A DNA stretch of 64,000 bases from Gordius sp. MW1 (lineage: Eukaryota; Nematomorpha; Gordioida; Gordea; Gordiidae): the NCBI GenBank assembly GCA_964036665.1, contig OZ038532.1:7130001-7194000 (forward strand). The letters run 5' to 3'. Position 1 is the stretch's first letter. Every line of letters starts with the position of its first letter. This document shows positions 12,030 through 22,710 of this stretch, piece after piece. The translations under genes and the position numbers were made by a program. A model generated the notes under the pieces. The model did not search any database. It was given only the letters and a program-made list of their open reading frames with translations, and was not told where the DNA came from.

Positions 12030-12138
12030 TATTTTATAGGCCATCATTGTCTCTAAACTCCATTCCTGTTTCAATCATAACCACATCCCCACACACTTAT
12101 AGTTTTTTTTAGCAATATAGCAAAACCGGGTCAGCTAG
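12030..12138 (+). mobile_element. Helitron 3' end remnant
   Basis: It ends GCCAAAACCGGGTCAGCTAG-like: the visible sequence is AAAACCGGGTCAGCTAG followed by T, matching the end of the complete short Helitron at 43380-43948. The upstream CACTTATAG and ATATAGCAAAAC words are also shared. The 5' end was not found. Confidence 0.5.
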
Positions 12139-13455
12139 TATATAATATACATGCTAGCAGTTTGTCTAATTCAATATTAGGAAAATGTAGTTTTGAACTT
12201 TAACTTAATAGTATAATTCGTTTTATAGCACAATTTGCGATTACCAAAAAATATATAAATTATCCTCGGTTTTTACCTTAGTAATGTACATTCGTTCTAC
12301 TCCACCTTCTGTAGCGGTATATTTTTTATATTAGTCGTGCGTTGATAAAATTTGATTGCGTTAATTATTTTCCCTAATATTAATTTATAATTTTTATAAA
12401 GTAAAGAAGGTAAAAAAAATTACGTTCTTAAAACTATTCGCTGTTTCAAATGAAGAGGACATGTTAGCGCAAACTGCTTAAGTAATTCGCAAAATAATAA
12501 GCCCAATTATACGCATAGGGGAAATAATAATAATAGTCCCTATTTTAGTTTTAATAAGATTAATTACACTAAAAATAACAAATTCTATAATGATCTCAAT
12601 TTTAGTTCTTATAATAGCAATTACCCCAACGGTTACAAAGGTAAGAATAACAATTACCCAAATCCTTATAATCGATTTAATTATCAAAACCCATACGATT
12701 TTGGACATTAATTCCCAGTAAACTATAATAATATGCCTTCCTATTTTAATATGTATAACTATAAAATAAACAAGGAGAAACGCTGTGCTGATAGGAGTGT
12801 AAAGCATGTATGTCATGGAAACGCGGTTACAAATAGGCAAGCTGCTAATGGTTGATTAGTGCCATTTAAGTCGCACATTAAAATTAAGAAATGGCGCCGC
12901 CAGGATAGGATCAATGTTTTTAAAGCATCTAATGCACCATCTGCGGTAATATATATTGATAATATTCATATTTAGATGCTGATTGATATAGGCGCGTCTG
13001 TTTTTGTATTAAGTCAGCGTACCTTTAATAGATATTGGCCACAAGAAATTATAAGGCAGCTAATCTTTGGTACAGTGGCGTAAATACGGGGGGGGGGGGG
13101 GGAAACGGAAATTTCCCTCCCCCCCCCCCGGTATTTTTTATGGAAAAAAAAAATTATTTTAGATCTAATGTTTATATTTTATAGTTGTGCAACGTAACTG
13201 ACAATTAAGACACTTATTAATTGCTATGCAGCAATTTATTAAATATATACCGGTATATACTTTTTTTATTTTTGAATCAAATTTCGACAAAAAGACTATT
13301 AACTATAATTGTTGTTTTCCTTTTGCGATATGAACCGGAACCTTATATACGATTTTTTTTTCATCATCAAATCATCCGAATCCGACCCTTGCCCTTCCAC
13401 ATCTAGTAATTTGTTATAATGTTAAATTGCATTATTTTTCTAATAAGCGATATCA

Positions 13456-13818
13456 ATGGCGTTGTCACAGACGTCAGAAGAATTTCGTCCAAAGAATCCC
13501 ATGGACGCCCTATCAGGTTATAAAATATTGGAATCTTTACCCAACATCACAACTCTTCCTTACCTATTAGCTTGTCTTCCCATCACTACATGCACCAATG
13601 AAAGAAGTTTCTCAACGTTGAGGAGGCTTAAAACGTATATAAGAAATACTATGTCAAAAAATAGATTAAATGGATTGACCCTTTTAGCGATTCATCGGGA
13701 ATTAGCTCCCACTCCAGATGAAGTTCTTGGGATAATTTCGCTGGGAAAAAGAGAATATAAAATTATTTTATTAAGACTTTCTTTATTTAATTCTGATGTT
13801 GAAATAAAAATGCTATAA
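13456..13818 (+). pseudogene. hAT transposase C-terminal fragment (dimerisation domain)
   Basis: The open stretch of 120 codons includes LPYLLACLPITTCTNERSFS, then TLRRLKTYIRNTM and NRLNGLTLLAIHRE. It closely matches the end of the transposase encoded at 58.7-59.14 kb, so the two elements are the same family. Only about the last 100 residues of a roughly 800-residue protein are present, so this is a remnant without DDE residues. Confidence 0.8.
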
Positions 13819-13824
13819 AAAAGG

Positions 13825-14290
13825 GACAATCCATTTAATCTATTTTTTGACATAGTACTTATATAAAAGCTAATAGGTAAAGAAGAGTTGTGATGTTGGG
13901 CAAAGAGTACAATATTTTATAATCTGATAGGGTGTCCAAAGGATTATTTGGAAATTTGCCAAAACTTGTTTCTTGTCCAAAAACCGTTCATTTTCTTTGC
14001 GTATCGAGGTTTCTAAGTTCAAAATCATACAACTTAGCCTTAGGTTCGACTACTATTACTAAAGTTTCTGCTAGTCTAACTTGCTGAAGATCTTGGTCCT
14101 TTAAAGTTGCAGCTTGTGTTGCAACATCGTGATCATACCAGCTTGCTTCAATTTCTCCTTACATGGTTTATCTTCCAATTCTGACAATATTTCAATTAAA
14201 ACTGCCCCATAATATCCCTGGCCTTTTAACAAATTTATATGCTCTTTATAATTATGTCGCTTAGACCTCTTCCAGTCGTATCACAAACTG
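13825..14290 (-). pseudogene. Second hAT transposase fragment in opposite orientation
   Basis: The reverse strand reads as broken pieces matching the middle and C-terminal part of the same transposase (for example WYDHDVATQAATL, AKLYDFELR, ERFLDKKQVLANF and LPNITTLLYLLA-like pieces). It faces the plus-strand fragment at 13456-13818, with the point of symmetry near 13.82 kb. It is broken by several frameshifts. This suggests an internal inverted rearrangement in the element. Confidence 0.55.
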
Positions 14291-14841
14291 TAAAAAATCT
14301 TCTTTTATTGTTAATGTATAAGAGTCAATAAATCGAGCACATCAATTAGGTCATTACAAATTGATATAACCTCATTTTAAAAGTGAGGGTTTAAGTAGTA
14401 GCACGGTACCTTAAAAGAGCTCTAAAATTGCCATCACCAGATGACGCTGGGCAAAAGAAAATATGAAATTATTTATAATGACTTTCCTTATGTTTTATAC
14501 CAAATTTTATAATTTTGATGTTGAAATAAAAATGTTATAAAATTTTTTTGGAGATTTCCCCCCCCCCGGCAGAAAATCCTGGCTACGCGCCTGTTTTGGA
14601 AACAAGTTAACAATACGTATATTAACGTATTCGGCAAAGTTAACGTTATAGCTACCATAAAAAATGATAAGGTTCGCTTAGAGTTATAAATATTCAATGA
14701 AAATGTGGACAACATAATGGGATGGCCGTGGATAAAGTTAATTGACCCTTAACTAAATAGGTGGGGAATTAGTCAGATAATTTGGATAAAATTTGTAATT
14801 TTAACGCTGAGTCCATAGTGGCATCGCAATGTACTTTACAG

Positions 14842-16256
14842 TAGTCATGGGAAAAATCGAGAAAAATCTCGGTCTCGTCTCGTCTCGAAAAACCGAGACG
14901 AGAATTTGAAAAATGGAGTCGAGTTCGAGACGAGAATTTTGATGTCGAGACGATACGAGATTAGTTGGCGAGATCTCGACTTTTTATTGATCGTTAGATT
15001 TTAGTAAAATACTGTATATTTTAATTTGCATGATTTACATTTTAGGTATTAAGTGTAAATCAATATGTATGGAATATATTTGATATTAAAAAATTTCCTA
15101 AGTGTAATAAATATTATATATTTTTGCAAACAAATTTAAAATTTGGCAATCATTTACTTAATTATGGTTGACACCTTAGTGTATACGATTTTAAAAGTAC
15201 AATAGATTAATGAATTTCTAGAAGTTTTTATGCTTCAACTAATAGTATGCCTCATAAATTTTTGAACACCACAGACATTATGTGAATACATAGTTTTGTC
15301 ATATGCATTACTTTTCACATTATAAGCTGGATTGTCGGGTGCATTCAAATTTATAATTTCTATAATTGTGCAATATAAAATAAATATACGAGCCTATATT
15401 GTACTAGATAAATTACTATTTAATGGCATAGTTAGGTAAATTTGAAAGTAATTATTTAGAATACAAATTAGAGTAAAATGTTTTTTGTCGTAGAATTTAA
15501 TACGTGCACTTTAATTTAAAGTTAAAACCTTATGTCCTTGATCCTTTAATAATTCTGCTTTAATTGTTGGTTTTACTACGTTTTCATATGTGCAACTAAT
15601 TATCGATTCCGTAAATAATAAAATTCGTCTTAAAAGACACTTGCACTTTTGGTTTATAACGTTATAGTAAACATGCAATAAACTCCATGGGCTATAATTG
15701 ATGATGGTAATATCAATGGACTTAAACGTTTGCCTTATACATGTTAAGGTCTACTTTGAAGCTTCAGGGCTAACAAAGGATCGCAATTTGCTCAATTATG
15801 TAAATAAGTCAACTATAAGCGAACTTATAATTTTTTAAGTCTATTTATAGTTGACGAACACAGTGAATTTGATACAAATGCTATAAATTTAATTTTCTAT
15901 TTTATAGTTTTTTAGTCTGCACTTCATGGAAAATGTTATTTTTATGAATTAATTCATATTCTCAGTGAGATGTCGTGTCCCGCTAAATCTTTAAAAAGTT
16001 TGTGTATTAAAGTTTTTCAAAAAATATAAAAGTTTGCCATTTGGATTTTTAAACACTTATTTAATATTTTAATAAAACAGGAAAATTTTTTAATCCGTAC
16101 ATATATTTTTAAAAAAGTCGAGACGAGACGAGAATTCTCGGCGAGACTAGACCGAGATTTTTCTAGACCGAGACGAGATCGAGATTTTCATAATCGCTCC
16201 CGAAACGAGACGAGATTTTGTTTTCGAGACCGAGACGAGACGAGATCAAAACACTA
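14842..16256. mobile_element. Non-autonomous hAT element with CTCGTCTCG word arrays
   Basis: Perfect 8-bp flanks CTTTACAG lie at 14834-14841 and 16257-16264. The ends are TAGTCATGGGAAAAATC on the left and, read from the other strand, TAGTGTTTTGATCTCG on the right. Both ends are followed for about 130 bases by dense repeats of the words TCTCG / CGAGA. The AT-rich middle (about 1.1 kb) shows no transposase. It is inserted in the gypsy fossil. Confidence 0.8.
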
Positions 16257-18640
16257 CTTTACAGAGCTGGGACAACACGTCCATTAGCCATGAGGTATTC
16301 CGTATCACTGATTAACAGTGCGGGATTTCTTCGATTAAATCACCGTCCATGAATCAGTTGCTCCGAGGGCAAAGGCAGCTTTTGTCATAGCATGGCAAGC
16401 AAAGATTACATCAATCGGAGCTAAATTTTTAGACATTTTTGAGAATAATTCGGGCTGCCTAAATGATAGTATTGTCTCAATTAGAGTGAAAGTCCTGCTA
16501 ACCGCTTACCTTTATTTATAAAAGATTAATCAAATACTGTAATTAAAAATTGCCTTAAAGACGATTGAACCCATAGATTATTCGGAATTGGCTACACCTA
16601 TAACACCGGTCTGGAAACCTGACGGAACGGTAGGAGTCTGCGATGATTATAGAATTACATTACAGTTAATATTGATAAATATATTATTGAATTAAAATAC
16701 CCGCTGCCGAAGTTAGTTTTCGTTAAATTACAAGGAGCTAAATTTTTTTCGGAAATAGATTTGACTAACGCGTACTTGCAACTTAATGTAGACGAAAGGT
16801 CGTCACGGCTTTTTGCAATTAACTGTTGCCGGACTGTTTAAATTCAAAAGATTACCTTTCGGCTTAGGCGTTTCAGCCGTTATTTTTCAACAAACAGTGG
16901 CTTCTATTTTAGTAATTTAGCAGCTTCTATTTTAATTAGACGACATTTTAATTACCGGCATAACTAAAAAAGAGTACGAAGAGCACAATATGCGCCTCTT
17001 GATTTAATTTAAATAAAATGATTAAGAGTTTCAGCTTTAAAACTGAGCAGATCCTATATTTAGGTCATATTATAAGTGATGGTAATATTCAGCCTGAGTA
17101 TGACAAAGTTATAGCAATTAAAGATAATGAATTACCATCTAATAAAAAGGAACTATAGTCATTTTTGGACGTAATGATATAATAGTTTTTAAATAATTAT
17201 ATGAAATTCGCCGAACAATTGACCAAAAAAGTCTATTTTATTTAAATGGAACAAAACTTATACAAATAATTTATTTAAAAAATGTTTTGCTAACTATACC
17301 GTATTGGTATATTACAACCCCGATAAACATCAAAAATAAGGAGAGTCGATACGTCTATTGTAGGCATCGGCGGCGCATTATGTCAAGTCGAGTATTATAT
17401 TGAACACGCATTTTATATTTTTCACGGAATTTAGAAAACAGAAGTTCGATATTCTGTTATTGAACGAGAGGCTCTAGCAATGATGTACGAATCGCAGCGA
17501 TGTCGCGAATATTTAATTAGTAAATCTTTTACTGTAGACACGGTTTACCAAAGAAGGCTAACGACCAACTCCTAAGGTCTAATAGATTGCAACGTTGGCT
17601 AATTATGTTAAGAAATATTTCCTTAACTCTTATATACTGCAAAGGTAAAGACACTAATTTAGCTGATATACTATAGAGTTTGGGCGCGAATAACATTGAA
17701 GCTTATAATGATTATTAATCTTGCGATATTGTCGGAGGACAGATCATAAACATCATTTTTTGGAATTTAAATGACTTAATAGCGGAAAGTAATGCAGACA
17801 CTCATCTAGTTAAAGTTGAAATGTTTTACTTGGCTTGGACGATGATTCTAACATGCCATTACCCTTTGAATATGTCATAAACGAAATGTATTTAGAAGAT
17901 GACATGCCAGAAAGACAGGAAAGGTTAGTGGTTCCTAGTAAACTTCGCCAGGATGTGTTAAATAAAATTTACATCAAGGTCATGCAGGGATTGTTAAAAT
18001 AAAGAGACTAGCTAGACAATATTTCTGGTTGTAAAAAAAACAAAGACATCCAAAACTTCGTCAGGCAGTGCGGGCAGTAAGCTGGACGCACCAATGCCGC
18101 TAAGGAATAAAAAGGCAAATGGCCACGACCCAAATCTGTTTGGGAGAGAATAGATGTTGACTTTTTTGAATTTGACAAGAAACATTTGATATTAATTGTC
18201 CATATTCCGGTTGGACGGAATTAAAGAACGTTTTTAGCATGTCAGGTAAAGTAACTATTAATATTTAAAAGAATTGGCCTGTACCGATTACCTAAGGCTA
18301 AGCGCGGAATTTAAAATTTATCTTTAAAAGCCTCCTTATCATCCTAGCTCAAACGGACAGGTGGAGAGCTATGTAGGAAAGTTAAAAGATGGTTAAAGGT
18401 AGCTAAAGAGAAGAAGGGAGGTACATGGCTGTTAAGATTACAACATAAAATGGCTCCACGATATCCCAATACTCCGTCAGTAAGCCGCAAATTTTTTAAC
18501 TTAAAGTTGATGTACCCGCCTGACTTACTTCAATGTATCGAACCAGAACTAACTAGGTCAAGTAGTCCAAAATTAAATCTGAATCTGAAGGTTTGGTATA
18601 TGAACTACTTAAAAGAATCTAGATAGGTACTAGGCCAGAT

Positions 18641-21600
18641 AGAGCAGGCTGGCTCAACAATTTAAAATTAATAATGCTGCAACTCTGAGACTAGGCATGT
18701 AGAACAAGTTAAATTGTATAATGTTTAATAGTTGAAAATGTAAAATCTTATGTTTTGATATTTTGCATGAGATGAACATCGTAACCGCATGGGGCAATTT
18801 ACGTTTGAATGTGATCCCGCCAGCACCTGCCCATGCTCGGATGTCTATGTTGGTCACTTTCGCGGTTGAACCAACAGGGCGGGCAAGGGCTGTCAATCTA
18901 ATGCACCCTATCATAGTACCACCGCGTGTTATGGTTAGCTCGCCTCTAAGGAACGGCCAACCGACTGCAGGGTCTAGGCCTGCAGGTACCGGGCACCCGG
19001 GTATGTACAGCATAGACCAGTGGTCGTCGAATCGGTCGTCGTTCATAGAAGGAAATGCTGTGGATGTAGGAGAAGGCACCCATCTCCAATGTGTCCAAAA
19101 TTTAGGGCACTTAATAGGCCTATAGTCCCTGTCCGTGAGGTAGGAGAACCGGCAGTCGCAATCGAGGGGCTTTGGAAGTCCAGAACCTGGAAGGGTCAGC
19201 CTCTTCGACTTCTAACTAAAGGGCGAGAACTAGCTTATTTTGTTTACCCTCCCCCACACACTTATGTTTTTGTTTTGATGCGTCCCAGCTAGGTGTAGGC
19301 GGTGTGCTATTGCACGTAATCGGTCAGGAAGAACACCCAATTCTATACTTCTCACGAAAATTTCCCAAAGCTGAACTTAATTACTCCGTGATTAAAAAGG
19401 AAGCTTTGGCAGTAGAAGTGAGTTTGACCCGTTGCCGTGAATACTTAATTGGTCGAAGTTTCTATATTTTTACCGACCATAAACCGCTGGTATCACTTTT
19501 GCAAAGGACAATAGGGGTCTATTGTTAAGTCCGAGGCTGCAAAAATGGTTAATAGCGCTGGGAAATTTCAATGCAACATTAAAATACCTCAAAGGTAAAT
19601 CGAATCACTTGCCAGACACATTAGCAAGATTGGGAAAGAATGATGGCCTAACATACGAAGAGAAGGCGAAAACTTCGCAGAAAAAAATGAAATAACACAA
19701 AATTGCGGCGATGTCGATCTTGCAAAATTAGTCCAAGAGGATCCAGACATAATTTTGGTATTAAATTACTTGATGGGAAAAGGTACGCTAGAAACGTTAT
19801 CATCTACTTATTGAAGCTTGATAAATGAACTGGAGGTAAACAACAACGTGTTACTAGGCAACGAGTATAGTAATTCCGTCTGTGTTGCGACCTCAAGTAC
19901 TTGAATTACTTCATGCAGGTCATACGGGCATAGCCAAGATGAAAGGTTTAGCAAAAAGACACGTCTGGTGGCCCAAGATATCACGAGATATTACCCTGTT
20001 CGTGGGACAATGCGGGCAATGCGGAAAACTTGCCAGGACGCCAAGACACGACAGGAAGGCGAGATGGCCGTCCACAAAACAAGTTTGGGAAAGAATACAC
20101 CTTGACTTCTTTGATTTTGAAGAAAAACGATATATTATTCTCGTAGATGCGCACTCTAGTTGGGTAGAATATAAACAAGTGAGCAAAATATCTACGGAAG
20201 TAGTAGTCGATTTCTTAAAAAATTTTGCAGGTGCTTATGGTCTACCGAAGACGATTGTATCCGACAACGGCATCGCTTTTGACAGCGTCAAGCTTAAAGA
20301 ATTTTGTAGTAAATGGGGAATACAGCATTTACTACGAATGGACTCGCGGAAAGGCTCGTTGCTGTGGTGAAACGATGGTTGAAGAACGCTAAGGTCGAAA
20401 AGGACGGGGCATGGCTGTATCGACTATACCACAACGTCGCACCAAGGTTCCCTTCTCGACAACCGGTTAGCGAGATATTCCTGGGCCCTTTACCACACAC
20501 GCCTGTTGATACGATGTTACAATCCGTACAAGTGGACACCACATTTCAGGGCGATTCTAAATTTAGAATCGGTGATGCTGTATGGGCGCGTAATTATATT
20601 GGAAAAGAAAAATGGCTGGAGGCTAAGATCGCTAAGATCCTATCTCAGAAGGGTACAAAAATGTACGAGGTAGAAGTGCTAGCTTCTTCGGGTCGACACG
20701 TGCGCCACGTGGAGCAATTGCTCTCTAGATTGCTATAATAATCTATATATATTTTATCTAGATGGAATACAGAACCGAATGTGTGATCGTGGAGGTACGC
20801 TTGAGAGCGATAGCTCACGAACGTAGGGGGAGGCCGAGATCTATCGTATTCGATGTCCGAGAACAAAGGCCTATGGAACCCTACGTGAGCGTGCGTCACG
20901 AAGACACCCGCACGGAGGAAAGGGCGGCGGGTAGGCATAAACGGGCAACACGTCAGGAAGCAGCTAGACCTAATTTGGGTACAGAGCAACGCGGTACCCA
21001 GACACCGTGGCCAACCCCGGGGTATAGCTGGACGAGTTGACCAGGTGCAGCAACAAAATGTAGCCCCGCGCAGCTCTATCGACGACGACGCAACGTCCCC
21101 AAAACCGTCAGATACGTCCCGAGGCGAGGACGGAAGAAAGAAGAAGGTCGTCACGTTGTCCGCACTCCGCAGGCTAGACAACCGGCAGCAATAAGGCAGA
21201 CCAGAGCCTTCTGACGGGGATGCAGAAGCTGGCACCGAATGCCGATGTCTAGGCGAAGAATCCCGTCTAGGCCAGCAAGGCAGAACAGGAGGGTAGCGCC
21301 AGTAGAATCCGTAGCATCGGTGGTTTCGATAGCGACGGCGGAGCCCGTACGCGTGGAAGTGGTTACGATGGACACCAGTCAGGTCGTGGTCAGCCCTGAG
21401 GAAGAAATGACATTATTAGGGAATACTCCAGGGCGGGACAGCACGGACCTGGTGGTCCCTCAATTTGAAAGAATGAGGTGTAAGGATCTGTAACCATTCC
21501 ATGCGTGGATTATTATTATAATTACCATTTTTATTATATAAAATGTTCGATATCGTTTTTGTAACGAGTAGACATAATTATTGGCAGTTGTATTAATTTC

Positions 21601-21870
21601 TTTACCATATAACATTTTATCTTGTATCACCTGGATTCATATAATAAATATTTTGAGTACATACGAAAGTATCTTTGTGTGTTTAAATACTTCTTCCTGG
21701 CTTTAATTGTAAACCTATTATCACGAATCCTTGTTCCACTTCAATATCTTGGATCTGCATAATAAATAACGCGGACTAAGATAGTTTCTCCTGTTATCAC
21801 ATCAACTCGGACAGACGTAACGCTACTCGACGCTCAGCCCATGCTTAAACAAGAGTATTATCCGCTGCTT
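18641..21870 (+). mobile_element. Second, GC-richer Ty3/gypsy fossil
   Basis: The parts seen are a gag-like or spacer segment (18.76-19.2 kb), part of which recurs inverted at 30.66-30.86 kb; RNase H-like sequence (19.25-19.53 kb, LYFSRKFPKAELNYSVIKKE, TDHKPLVSLL); integrase zinc-binding and core sequence (19.88-20.37 kb, AGHTGIAKMKGLAKRHVWWP, CGQCGKLA); integrase C-terminal sequence (20.31-20.74 kb); and an unassigned tail (20.76-21.5 kb). An AT-rich stretch to about 21.87 kb may include LTR. It is broken, with fewer visible breaks than the neighbouring gypsy (perhaps five to ten), so it is probably younger. The two ends were not defined. Confidence 0.7.
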
Positions 21871-22710
21871 TCTTTATTATTTTGCATTTAGCACAACAAA
21901 ATTAACTCCAAATATTCATAGAATGATTATAAGTTTTTTTAATTTTTTTTGTTAATTTTTTACATTACTTTAGTCTTTTTTTTAATGTTCTTACAAAAAT
22001 ACAAAATTAAATAGACAAGATTGCGAAAAGATCTTCAACTTTTTAAGCCCAATACATAAGCTCTTCATTTTTGAATTAAATAATTAAAAATCAATACATT
22101 TTATGTGCTCCTAGTTTTTTTGTGGGAAAATTTTATTCAATTCAGATTGGACATAAACTTCTTTCTTACAATATAAACCCAATTTAATATTAGTAATCTC
22201 TGATTCACCCCCTTTAATAAGTATTAATTTGTCTACCATAAATTTTAATCAAGGAATTATATTTATTACTAGCCAAGTGATTAATTGTGTTTTATTTAAT
22301 AATTCTCATATTATTCTCATATAGATTTATAATTAACTGAATTAAATAGAAAAAAGATGCCAGATAAAAAACATAAAAAATAAAATAGCCTGATGTGATT
22401 ATTTTTGAACTCTTATTTAAATCTATGACATTTTATAAAATTAACATTTAATTGAAGGTATAGGAAGGATTTATTACACAGCCACTTATAATGTTGACAT
22501 TAAATATTGCTATACATTCTAGGCTTCTCTAAATTAGCTTTTATTATATTACTAATCTGACTCACTGGATTATTTATCACCTAAATACGCACTATTTTTT
22601 TATAAAAGGCGTCATATCCACACGAAAACAGCTGTACCCAATGATTATGAAGCACGATGATCCACGAATTTTTTTGAAATAGGTTGAATTCGTAACAAAA
22701 TATTTTTATT
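21871..22710. other. AT-rich spacer, probable DNAJC3 promoter side
   Basis: No gene or bounded repeat was recognised. The last few hundred bases should hold the promoter and 5' UTR of the plus-strand DNAJC3 gene, but no clear core promoter motif is supported. Confidence 0.35.

Larger units (their letters stand above)
13073..14593. mobile_element. hAT element (ZMYM1-like transposase type), decayed, inserted in gypsy fossil
   Basis: The left end is CAGTGGCGTAAATACGGGG and the right end GGCTACGCGCCTG. The flanks CTTTGGTA (13065-13072) and TTTTGGAA (14594-14601) match at 6 of 8 positions, so the duplication has aged. Gypsy coding-like sequence lies on both sides. The interior carries a transposase C-terminus on the plus strand and a second transposase fragment on the minus strand. 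Confidence 0.7.
11426..18640 (+). mobile_element. Decayed Ty3/gypsy LTR retrotransposon with nested insertions
   Basis: The left boundary is inferred from TGTGGTGTAATCC followed by a C run and repeated CCCATCACGTTA-like words, which resembles the LTR start at position 5. Parts in order: a probable LTR (from 11.43 kb), an N/Y-rich gag end (12.4-12.85 kb), an aspartic protease-like stretch (about 12.95-13.05 and after 14.6 kb), reverse transcriptase-like sequence (16.55-17.0 kb, e.g. WKPDGTVGVCDDYRI), RNase H-like sequence (17.3-17.6 kb) and integrase-like sequence (17.9-18.6 kb). It is heavily broken, with well over a dozen breaks, so it is old. Two hAT elements (13073-14593 and 14842-16256) have inserted into it, each with an 8-bp duplication. 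Confidence 0.7.

Noticed and set aside
12478-12840. 120-codon minus-strand open frame rich in isoleucine
   Set aside because: It is the mirror of the N/Y-rich gag end of the gypsy fossil on the plus strand; composition explains it.
20762-21493. Arginine-rich open frames as a host nuclear protein
   Set aside because: They directly follow gypsy integrase sequence and share its GC-rich composition; more likely the tail region of that fossil.
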